Source: Pachyseris speciosa
Taxonomy: Eukaryota > Cnidaria > Anthozoa > Scleractinia > Pachyseridae
Direction: 5' to 3'
NCBI GenBank assembly: GCA_016490735.1
Contig: JAEMWC010000377.1
Span: 325,001 to 389,000, forward strand
Length of the DNA stretch: 64,000 nucleotides
Made by a program: the position numbers and the translations under genes. This document shows, one piece after another, positions 11,001 to 23,000 of the stretch. Below the pieces are notes generated by a model. The model saw only the letters and a program-made list of their open reading frames with translations. It was not told where the DNA came from and did not search any database. How positions within the stretch are numbered: position 1 is the first letter of the stretch; every line of letters begins with the position of its first letter.

Positions 11001-14000
11001 CCACTTTGCTTTGCCATTTTTAACCCAGCTATATAATCAGGAAGGGTAACTCTTCGATTGTACCAAGTTTTACCTTCATGTGTTGTGGCAACTAGCAGAA
11101 ACAGAACTTTGTTTCTCAACAACCCCAAAATAACATGAAGACTGTGCTACAAGTCTTTAATGATTTGGTCAACTGTGATGTACTGCAGAGTGGACTCATC
11201 AGGATCTATACCATCATTGACACTGGAGCCCCCAGGAGAGGATAAGTTGATTATCAGCTGCCACTTACCCGGTTGGCCCTTCTTTGGAATAACCCCGAAG
11301 CTACTGACATGGAACCTAGGAAGGGGAGGAGAGCTGAAGGGGCCTGCAACCCTGCCCAAGGACACTTCAGTTGCCAAGTATTCATTGATGACTTTGGAGT
11401 GGAGGTAGGCAGATGGCTTTTTCTCTTGGCCGACCTAAGTTTGTGGGATGATTGAAAACCCAGTTTGAAGCCATGTGGAAGACCCTGAATGACAAAGGAG
11501 ACCAGCTGCTGGTTGGGGTGACCCGCCAACTCCCGAGAGAATTCTTCCACATTGAGGGGAGACACCATGGACACTGGGGGGAGGACTGCCATGGCTAGGG
11601 AAACAAAGGAGACAATCGGCACAGGAGCGACTCACAAGGAGGAGGCAATGAAATACAAAGACTTTATTAACATGCTATAAATCTACTACAAAAGACATGA
11701 AATCCGCAGAACTGCAGGGGCCAAAAAATAGAGCACTGGTGTGAGAATTAACATGCGCCGCTAAGCAATGCCAGAAACAGGCAGCACATGATGCTAAAGT
11801 GCCAAGTGCACTGGCACTGCAAAGGCTGAACAGCATAAGCCCAAGCAGGAGCGGAAGCTAACGAGGCTGGCACGTGACACAACAGATAACAAGTTGTGGT
11901 ATTAATAACTATGCAGACGGCCAAACAGAAGCTGCAGCAGACCCATATGGGACCTACACATGTAAGCTTGCGAAAACTAACAAGATGCAAAAAGCCAACA
12001 ACATAACCAGTTCAAGTGAAAGCTAGCTAGACAGTTTGATTCATTATCAACACCAGGCAATCCTTAAGAGCGCTTGGACTTGGTGGGAGGAGCAGAGTGA
12101 GGAGCTGGAGAAGTTGAACGGCACTTTGAATCTGGCCTGGTTCGGCTCTCAGAACACTCGGGACAAGAAGACAAACGGTGTAGTCCTGCACAGCTGCTGC
12201 AACGGTGGGCAAAGCGGCACGAGGCAAATGACGTGGAGCAACGACCATAATTCCACGACCTGCAGACAATTTGTGATGAGGATGAACCAACAGGCCCTTG
12301 TGACTCGCGTGTCAAGGGGCTCAGCCCGACATGTACTGACGCCCCTGCAGCGTGAAAGTTAAACAGCTGGACATTGATTGATGACCAGTCCGTCACGTTT
12401 GCAGCAGCAGCATGCTCACGGAAAGCCTGATCGTAGGCGAGCCACACACGCCCGTTGAACTGGTGGTAAGTACGTAAGATCAGAAGCTTATATTGGGTTA
12501 GGTCCTTCCAGCGGTGGGGGAAGTGAGAGGCCAAAATCATGAAGAAAATTGTGAAGGCTTCTGACCAGGTCACGATATCCTCAACCCGATGGCATTGCTT
12601 CTTAGCCAAGGGCGTAAAAATCAAGTGCCCGTCAAGCAGGACTTGACTCTCCGGTTCCGACTGAGAGATGTTAGAGGACAGCAAATTGCTGAGGTCGACG
12701 AATTTCCCGGCAAGAATCTTGTTTACAGTCTTGGCAGGGATCGGCAAGAAACTGGGACCGACGACAAAGGGCTGGTTTAAGGTCGGTAGTGATGGAAGGG
12801 TGAACGAAGGGGCAACAGATGGGACGGGCCACGAACTCAGGGCGGTACCAGGCTGGGGAGTCGCAATTGAAGTTAGCGGCGCGTTAAAAGTATTTACAAA
12901 AGAAGGAACTGCACAGGTGGGCCTACCTTGGGTCGCTGTGGTCACTGAGGCAATGGCAGAGGTCGAAGGAGCTGAAAAACCCACTCCAGAAGCAAACAGA
13001 GCTGTCGCACATGAACTCAAATCCGCCGCTTGGGAGGGAACGCCCCCAACTTCAGCAAGAGGCAAAGGCAGGGATGCGACAGATGGAACAGCAACTCCAG
13101 GAACAGCACATGGCTGTGAAGGCGTCGCAGAGCTCTCGGGCGACAGGGCAAGGTTCACGGCATTCACAACAGCCGCCAAAAAGGCCGGATCCATGGCGCT
13201 TGCACCACCCAGAGACGTCGCAACTGAAGATGGTGGCGAAGACGTGCTCGTAGTGCACACTAAAGAAGAGTCCAAGGCAGAAGACGAAGGCTCAGGGAAA
13301 GCCAAGGAAGACAAACTGTTATTGGTTGTCTGTGTCAAAGGCATGACTCCAAACAAAAAATGGCGCAAGAGGACGGTGAAGACCGACAGTGCAAAAATAA
13401 CACAGTAGTGAAAAAACAGCTAACTGCAGCCATGTTCGAGCAAACAGCAAATGACCTTTGGATGAACAAGGCGACGAAAACAACTGCATGAAAGCATCAC
13501 AAAGTGCCCCTGCGAAAACTCCCAGGCCACCCCTGTGTCCAGTACATGGGAAGACTGCTGCCCAGCATTGTCTTGCCTAAATTTCATTTAGCCACATTTA
13601 ATATTTCTGTTATCATACGATCTGAAACATTGTTTAACATTTGTTTTAGTGAATGCAGCTAGAGTTGTCTTGGGAATATTAATTGGTCGCCATTAGAGGT
13701 ACATTTCACTGCCACATCATTTTTAATTGGGTTATGAATTATGGGCAGAGTTTCCTGCTGAACGTGTTGTTTACAAGTATGACTGTAGCTCGCGTAGCTG
13801 GCGGGTTTGTTGGGGAGCATGCAAGCGAGCGGTGAACCTCCAAGAAGAATGGAGCAGAGAGCAGCAAGAAACTGCCTGCCCAGATTCGCCGGCCCCCCCC
13901 TCCCAATTATAAGCTCCTCTGGTTAAGCATCAGTTTACAGTATATCTCAATAAAGTGTGCTAATATTTTTCTTCTTTTACATTTATTTCAGCTCCATTGA

Positions 14001-17000
14001 TGGTTCCAACCAGCCAAGACAATAGTCCAGTGTCTGATAATGTGTTACATGACCTTGTGGAGGACTTGAGCACAAGCTGGAAAATGCTCGGCAGACGGCT
14101 TGGACTCCCTGAAACTGCATTGGCAAACATTGATGTAGAGCATCGTCGTGTGATTGAAAAGGGCATGGCAACATTTGCTGAGTGGAAACGCAGGAGTGGT
14201 AATGCTGCAACAGTGAGAGTCCTTCGAGATGCTCTTGAGAAAATAAGAAGAAGAGACCTGTCTGAAAAAGTTAGAGGTAAACTAAACATTGATATTTAAT
14301 GGTACTTATTTACTTAAAATATTATCTTAATGTGTAAATATTGGATGTTTTTTTAAGTCCTTGGTGCTAGTATGGTATAGCATTGGTGCAGTGATATGAC
14401 TCTCAAATTTGGCCAGTTTACAAACTTTTAGGAGCCCTTTCTAGCAGTGTTAATGGACTTCTGCAAGCTGAACAACAGGCACTCACCATACACCTTCAAT
14501 GAATGTGAAATTTTGTTGCCTACCATTGAATTTAAAAGAATAAAATTTACTTTCTGCAGGCTCTGCAGTAATCAACTTTGTTATGGACTAGGGTTTGCTT
14601 GTAAACTGTAGTATTACATTGTAACACTATCTGGTACTTTTAATTTCAGTGAGAATAGATCAATGTTGACTATTGACAAATTCAGCTACTAAGAAGGCAC
14701 AATTATAATCAAATAATTAAATGTCTTTACATGTATATATCACAGGATAAAAGTACTTACAATTAAGTCTTAGAAACTTGTCAATCATAATTTATTATCT
14801 TTTGGATGTTGCCCTTTAGTAGCATGGTCAGTAAACTTGTTTTTAATGAATTGATTAGATTGATGAGACCTGTAGCTACTGTCTTAAAAATTAAAAATTA
14901 AAAATTACAATCCAAACTCTTGTCCATCCACGGCATCATCAGGGATGATAAAAATATTCAGTGAAGACCTTATGTACAAAATGATAATTAAAAGTAAAAT
15001 GTGCAAATGGGTAAAAAGTCCATGAAAATGCACACAATAAAATGTGAATACAAAACATGAATACAAAAGTGTGAATAAAACAAACCATTGAGGGAGTGTT
15101 TGGTACAAAAGAATTAAGATAATCATTAAAACAAGTCATTAAAACAAAAGGTCTGCAAATTGGCAGAATTCTTCAAAAAGTCTTAAATTTATTGGGTTGT
15201 TCTCTAGCACTATGGTCTTGATTTCAATGCCTAAGTTTGTTGTCTTTTTCTTGGCACGAGGAATTGTGTTTCTTTACTGAGAAGTTTTTGTTGTTGAGAT
15301 GTTCCCTTACATGATCGTGAATAAAACATGTAGTGCTCCCAGAGTGGTGTTGATTGTATTATTGTTGCAGGTGATTTGATAGACAACATTGCTGACTCTA
15401 AAGCATACAGTGTAACTTGGAGATGGGGCAGTTGTCCTTAGTGCATGTGTGCTCCGTGGTGTTGTAGGAGTCATGATAATTTATTATATTTACAACACTA
15501 AATCATGGTCAAAGATACCCATAAACCTGTTTACAAAAGATGATTTGAGACATTCAGTATTTACTTAAAATTGGATTAGGGTATGTTGTTGTCCTAAGTG
15601 TGTAGTGTAGTATTCAATGAATATTGAATTTATTTATTTGTTTTGTTTATGTAGATCTTGTTTTGAGCGAACAACAAGTGATGATCATGAACACTGTAGT
15701 GGTGGCAGGTTTGTGCTAAATTAGGCTCCTTATCAAGAATTGAAAACATGTCGCCTTTAAATTGACATTTAAACCCATCAACAATAGATGAGCTTTGGGA
15801 ATGGTGCCAGAAGGTGGAGCCACGAGACAAACCAAGCCGAACGTGCAGGGTATCCATGACAACCCTGTGAGCAGTAAATTTGGCAAAATAACTGCTTACT
15901 AGCGAGAAGCAAACACTAATTTAAAATGACTTGACATCCGAAGCCGAGCTGCAAACACGTGGAGCCCCTGCCCACACCCCGGCGGCCACCCCACACACCA
16001 ACTCATGGGGAAAACTGCTGGCCAGCATTGTTTCGAGTTTAACTTGGCCTAAATTACATTTAGCCACATAATATTTATTTTACCCCTTTGAATAAGCCCC
16101 CTGGAGATAAATGTAGCATTTGTGACTTTCTGAGGAAAAGCAGCTTTGTAAACAGTGGGTGTCTTTTTGTGACACAACAATTTTATTTACATTTACACTA
16201 GCATTCACATACATGTATTAATTAGTAACTAAAATGACATTAGCATTCACATTTTACATTTCATTAACTTGTAAACAGGAAGAATAATTCCTGTTTACAA
16301 GTTAATGAAATGTACTTAGTAAAATTCATTCAAAATCTACATGTAGGCATCAGCAATTATTGTTGATACTAAGTACAATACATTCAGATAATCCCAAAAC
16401 AAGAAAAGGTGGAAAAAGAAATAGCTATGTTTTGAACAGAATAAGTTCAAGTAGTGATAACCTTACAGAGCATACTTTTCCCATTTCACGTTGGTTGCTC
16501 TTCTTCTTGGTCAAATTTCCTGTTTCTTACATTTACATACGTTCAATTTTAGCCTTGAATCCCAGAAGTTTTGGAAAATTTGGTAAATTCTCCCAGTTAG
16601 TAAAGAATAGTTCAGTAACAGTACTGTTATGGTCATGTTATGAAGGAAATAAAAGAAATTTTAGGTGTAATAATAAATCATGGTATTGGTGATGATTATA
16701 TAGAACCTGTACAATCAACTTACTAGGTCCTCCAGTGGAAGAAAGACAACAATTTGTAATGAATGAGGTGAGATCTGCTTTGCCCCCATTGCCACCATCA
16801 ATAAGAAATACACGTGAAGAGCGGGAGCCGCAAGAGCAAGGTGAACCTAGTCTTGTGCCATCAAGCAATGCAACATATCGATCTCCTAACTCAACACATG
16901 CCCCAGAGCAAGGTCAACCCAGTCAGAGGCCTTCAACTGACTCACATGGTTCATCTACCAGCTCAGCATTTGTGCCTCAATTTCAAGGGTATTCTGATCC

Positions 17001-20000
17001 CTTCTCAAGGTTTGTACTGTAAGTCTTGATTTACATGTAGAAGCTTTATTCCCAAACTCATGAACTTTCAGACACTAGTAAGATATGTTCATCATGAGTG
17101 TGAGCAGTCCAAACACGTGTGAAAAATTGTATACACTTGTCATGTAGTGATCTGTAATCCATCTGGGGTGAGCTTGACTTGTAGTGTGTCAAGACTAGTC
17201 TAGATGCAGGGTTCACAAATACGCCAAATTTGGTGTAAAGATTACAGATGGATTCACTTTGGCTCCAGAACTTTTTGTTAGCAAAAACAGTCTCTCCTTA
17301 CCTTTTTTAAAACAAATTTAACTGTAATGTTGTCAATTAAACCATCTAACTTGAAGAATTACGTTGTATTTATGCACGTACACGCAGAGGGTAAATAACG
17401 ATCTAAGATACTCTGAAAGAAAGAATTTCCGTGGTTACACTATGATGAGGAAAAGGAGAAAATGTTGTGCATTATTTGCGAGAAAACAAAAAGGAAAAAT
17501 CAATTTTCAAGCTCTGTTATGTCTAGCATTTAATTTTCTCAGGATTTATGACAACATAGGTAACAATAACACACATGCTGTTTGTTGATTTTATATTGTG
17601 CACTAAGCAAAAGGTCTTCATGTACTCTAAAAAGATGTCATTCTACTTCCAGTTTGTAAACCAGTACTCTAATAGAGTGAGAGATAAAGAACTTCTCGTA
17701 ATAAATTGTCCAAATCTGTCAAAAGTTTTTTTTACTCTTGTCTAGTAAGGAACATTACATTGTTTTTCGTTTTGTGACTTGACTCCATATTTCCCAAAAG
17801 GACTCCAAAATTTGTGAAGCAGAAGTCACACTGACTTCACCCATCAATAAAATGTGCAAACCCTGAGATGAATTAACTTCTGTCATGTGCCTTTGAAACA
17901 GAGAACCACACCAAAGACCTGAACCTGAGACGGGACGTACTGGCCAGCATGTCACAGATCATGGTCCCGAACAATCCATCCAAACAGGTATCCAGGAGGC
18001 ATCACACTCACGCCCACAGTTTGGTTTGGATCGAAATGGCAGTTATCTTAATCCTAAGAAGTACAAGCCAGTGAAATTTTTAGGAAGTGGTGGATTTGCC
18101 AAGGTATACTGCTGCTGAATAAGTTAGTACAAATGAGCACAACAGGGTCACACCCCAGGAAATGAAATATGGGTTTCATTTTTGGAGGCTGTTGTTGTTA
18201 ACAAAATAACATAACGGGTGCTTACCATTTGTTAGAAAAATCCGGATGGAATGACCGTTGAGTAATGGTAGGTGATTTTCCGAATTTACCAACCAACTGG
18301 ATGAGATTGGCACTTACCATTTACTGCAAGGCATTCCGTCATGCGCACTCACTTGTTCTGGCTCAAAAGGACCTGGAAACGGAACGATTTGCTCAAACGG
18401 TAAGCAATTTTTCTAAATTCAGTTCCGAACGGAAAAAGAGGACTACCTCTGGAGGTTGTCCACAATTTCCGAAAAAGATTTTCTAGAAAATTACTTTTAA
18501 TTACCATTTGACTTCAAACCGAAATTTCCAGATTTTTCTGGCAAATGGTAAGCACCCAACATGACTATTTTATCTAGAATTTACAGAGACGCTAAGATGC
18601 TTATATCTTCAAGAAAAATAACATTGTAAATATAAAAACAACAAGAACTACTATTAACTATTGGGTCTGTTTACATTATAAAAAAAATAACTTTCAAAGC
18701 CAGTGTAGTAATCAGCAATCATGCCTTGAAAGTGAATGTTTTCACAAGGCATTTGAAACCAATTAAAGTAGGCTCTGTACTAATGTTCTCAGGTAGAGAG
18801 TTCCAAGTTTTGCAAGCGAAATACCACAGGTAGCCCAAGCTCGATATATGAGTATCTGTATTGTACTATATTATGCAAGAGATGAAATATATGGATTTGT
18901 ATGGAGAAAACGGTTTTTCTCAAAATTCAAAAAAATTATTTACAATTTCAAATAAAAAATAGCTTACCTTGCTTCAGGCTTGTGTTTCTTTGTCTCTGAT
19001 ATGGATTCTGGGTCGATTAAGAGCGATTTAGGTGGTTTTTGGTCCCTCTTCTTTTCCCTATTTAGGGACCAAAAACCACCTAAATTGCTCTTAGCCAACC
19101 CAGAATCCATACCAGAGAGAAAGAAACACAAGACTGAAGCAAGGTAAGCTATTTTTTATTTGAAATCATAAATAATTTTTTTGAATTTTGAGAAAAACCG
19201 TTTTCCCCATACAAATCCTTATATTTCATCTCTTGCATAATATAGTACAGTACAGATACCGGTACTCATATATCGAGCTTGGGCTACCTGTGGAAATACT
19301 TAATAAAAGTGAAGACCATATGAAGTGGAAGCAGGTTTACACAATTAAAATATATCAATTCCTCTAAGAGAGCAGACTGTAGAATGCTCCTGTATGGAAT
19401 AAATAATTATCAAGTAGCCATTTCCCCTTTAAACATGATTCCTTGTTTAAGTTAAAACATGGCTAATTATTAACTGTAAAAAAATCCATTCTATAGGTTT
19501 ATCTTGTAGAGGACAGGAATACAGGTTTGAGGATGGCATGTAAAATGTGTGATCTAGGAGAAAATCATCGTGATGTTCAATCGGTATGTAGCGCAATCAG
19601 TCACTTCAATCAAGTACATGTATGTGACTGCCTCTGTTCAATTTAGCTTGATCACTTGTCTGTACCTGCTTAATTTGACAGAATCAATGATGTTTAATTG
19701 TTTTTAACATTTTTTACAAATCATATAACTATTCTGTCAGACACGCATGCAACCAACTCTTACCACTTTCAGTGTTTATCTGATGCTATTCTTTTTGTTT
19801 TGCCCATAGAAAACAAATGCATTTTTAAGGGAAGTGAGTGTTCTGCAGGCAGTGCAGCATAGATACATTGTGAGGTTCTTTCATGCAGAGGAAGTTCGTG
19901 ATACTCTCCTGATGTTCCTGGAATACATGGAAGGGGTAGGTCATTTGATTGGGGACTTTACAGTGCCACTCAAAGATAACAAAAAATAATCATAATCATA

Positions 20001-23000
20001 ATCATCATCATCATCATCATCATAATAATAACAGCGCATATCCCTATGGTTCAAGGCATGATAACACTTTACAGTAAATAAATCAGTATCATAATGAAAG
20101 TAAAATGACAGCAACTTTAGGAAAAATAATGACCAACTGTTCAAAAATTCCACAAAAAGATAAGTTTTATGCAATTTCTTATAACTTGATGTAGATCTTG
20201 ACCTTGATCTTGACTGAAGGGCGCTTATGCAGTAACCTCACAAGTGACTTTTACACTCAACATAAATTTTTTATTGCTCTAAAGTTGCTCAACTATTTTT
20301 GAATTGCTTCAGAGCACTTACCTCATAACAAACACAGGTTTGTATTTATTTATTTTGTCGCATTTGAATGTTACAGCTTTGTCAAACTTTCCAATTTAAG
20401 AGCCACCCTTTCTATGGTGAAGTCCGATGACTGATCTGAGAGGGCAAATAAAGTGATTTGGGTTGATCTCTCTTATTAGAGTTAAACACAAAAACCTGGC
20501 ATTTGAACTAAAACGCAAGCCTTGAGAAAAGTGGGGCATACATGTAAGTTAGAGCAATGAAATCATCTCCTCCCTTGCTTGTGCTGCTACAACTTATGCC
20601 TTTTCTCCAGTGCTGCCAAAAATGCAACAGACTCCGTTTTCTGTTAAAAGAGGGTCGACCTCAGTGGCTGCTTGTATGAGTAAGATCATTTGCCTCAAGC
20701 ACACTGTAGCTCTTGATGAAATTTCATAACCTAAAAATTATGTTGTTAAGGTACATCGAGCACCTTAAAATTCTTCATGGAGATGTCTACCACATTACAC
20801 AGGGGCACCCAACGATCCAAATCAACCAAAAGCTGTAGAAAGTCATTTTTAAGTACCTAGTGGTGTTTGAAGTCTGTTTAAAGTAATGTTTTCATAAGCT
20901 AGAAGAAGTTCATCAGTTCGGATTCCCTAGCTGAAATTTTAATTGCCCGAAAATGTTAGGGAACAAAATCTTCCTTTGAGAAAATGCTAGCTGAATTTAA
21001 GCTTTCCGCGAACTTTATAGGGAACTATTTTCTTTCCGAAAATGCTAGCTGACGTTTTTGACTGACAAAAACAGCAATTACGACCTTTCCGAATACCTCA
21101 GGGGCTATGATTTCCCAATTGCGAATCTTTTAGGCCACGTTTTAGTTACGAAAATCCGAGTGTACTCTTTAATCGACGCCGAAAGCCCAAGGCGAATTAC
21201 CCTCCACCGAACAGATATCTATCCCGAAACTTGTCGTTGGGTGCCCCTGATTACAGAGATCAAGAGCCATTGCATTGTGCTGCTAGTATTCCTCTTGTTC
21301 CTGTCATTTGAGAGATCGTGATTTTTTGGTTTCCCAGGGATCATTAGATAAACTACTGAGACACGAAGGAGCAATGGGAGAACCTTTGGTGAGGAAGTTC
21401 ACCTGGCAACTTCTATCTGCAGTGGACTATATTCACAACCTCAACCTTCCTGGCCGTGGACTCGTGGTACACAAGGATATAAAAGGTTGGATTTGGTTGC
21501 TCAAGGAAAGCAGTGTGAGCTTACAAAAGTTTCAGGTTGTGCCCTGTTCCTCATGGCCTCTTACGCAGACGTTCTTTTGGCTCGTCACGCAATCTTGGCG
21601 AGGAGAGATTGCATGACGAGCCAAAAGAACGTCTGCGTAGGAGGCTATGTTCCTCACCATTAATTTTTCTATCACATTGAACGAATATTTATTTTTGAGT
21701 TACCTGTCTCATACTTGGTGATCTCCTTGACTGTCGAAGTTAGTTTTGTTCGCAAACAGTGTTAGCATGCAAATCAAAAGATACTTCTTCCAGAAAGTTG
21801 TCTTTAGTTTTTAGGTCTAAAAACAAAACAGTTTTGACCTGGCCCGAAAACTGGTGACCACATGTCAAAAATTAAGTTCTTCAAACTCTTACTCTAACCA
21901 GTTTTCCTTGTTTGTGGCCATGTTACCTGTTGTTACTAGAATTGTTTGTCAATCCAAATCATTGTCCTTCTGTCAGGTGGAAATATTCTGCTGGACAAGG
22001 CTCAGAGAAACATTAAGCTGGCTGACTTTGGGATCTGCAAAGTAGTAAATGTAAGGGCTTAGTTTGTGTTTTAATGCAGCGATATTTCTTTTGTGCGTGA
22101 ATAAAGTTTTGACATCCTTACATGTATCTCTTTGGAAAATAAAGCAATTTAAAACATATGTCCTTTTAAGAAGTGGTAGTATTTGAAAATTAGATTAAAA
22201 TTTGGCTGCTCATTTACCAAGAAGTTTGAATAAATGTAAAAGGTTTATGGTACACTGTAGTTTTTCAAAGGAGACTGTTTTTGTTTTATTCCACAGGACG
22301 TCAAAACTGCCTCTGGGGTTTTGTGACGGCAGAACATTTAGCCTCCTTCCATTGGTCCAGCCCTGAGCGACTTTCTGGTAAAGAATACAGCAGGAACACG
22401 GATATATGGTAACAATAATGAAATGTGGTAAACTAGACGCAACTGAGTAGTTGCAAAATTGGATTACAGTCAAGTCGCCCGAACGTCTTCTCACCCGAAG
22501 TTACGTCGGCCGATATTTTTTGTGTGTGATTCACTTAACAAATACATGAAATGAAATAACATCTAGTATTTCAATAACCGACAGTAGTTAGCTTCATTTA
22601 GCTTAATTTCAATAACCGACAGTTGTTAGCTTAGCTTCTTAGGTTTTATTGACCACAACATTCAGGCGAGGTTTTAGGGTTTTATTCTTAGCGATCGTAA
22701 CTTGGATGAAATTTAAGTGAAGGAAAGTGTTGTTATTACAGTTTGATTAAAACTTGTCAATGTTTAAATCTCGCAAACCGTGCAACCATCTAGTCAGTTA
22801 AATAACGGACAGTTGCCTTGAAAGATGTATCATTAATTGTTGCGGGTTTTATTGATGGAATCTTTCGGCGCATTTTTTCATCTGGAAATAAAACGAACAA
22901 CTTGCTTCTCAGTTGAAGGTAAGGTCGCTCAGAAAATGTTGATCAATGTATCGAAATTTCGGGTGACATAACTCAGTATTTACTAAGTATTTTGGGTGAC

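Larger units (their letters stand above)
4851..13601 (-). mobile_element. Ngaro/DIRS-type tyrosine-recombinase retrotransposon with split direct repeats
   Basis: All the diagnostic parts are present on the minus strand. There is a gag-like ORF with a Cys/His cluster (13,368-12,064), then a reverse transcriptase starting near 11,640 and resuming at 6,960, then a tyrosine recombinase ending at 5,551. The terminal repeats are split as expected for the order A1-ORFs-B1-A2-B2: A1 13,387-13,601, B1 5,266-5,380, A2 5,035-5,265, B2 4,851-4,968. A1 and A2 share long near-identical runs, as do B1 and B2. The element is interrupted by a DDE transposon and has at least one frameshift and a probable RNase H deletion, so it is no longer autonomous. 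Confidence 0.85.

Noticed and set aside
12668..13408. 246-codon plus-strand frame opposite Ngaro ORF1
   Set aside because: Antisense shadow; the minus strand carries the conserved Cys/His and Ngaro core motifs.
1823..14276. Plain FADD gene (DED plus DD only)
   Set aside because: Exon 3 ends at a good donor without a stop, and the next exons continue in phase into a kinase. Kept as the main alternative to test.
14905..14960. CTGATGATG motif on the minus strand as another hammerhead
   Set aside because: No stem II or GAAA follows at the required distance.
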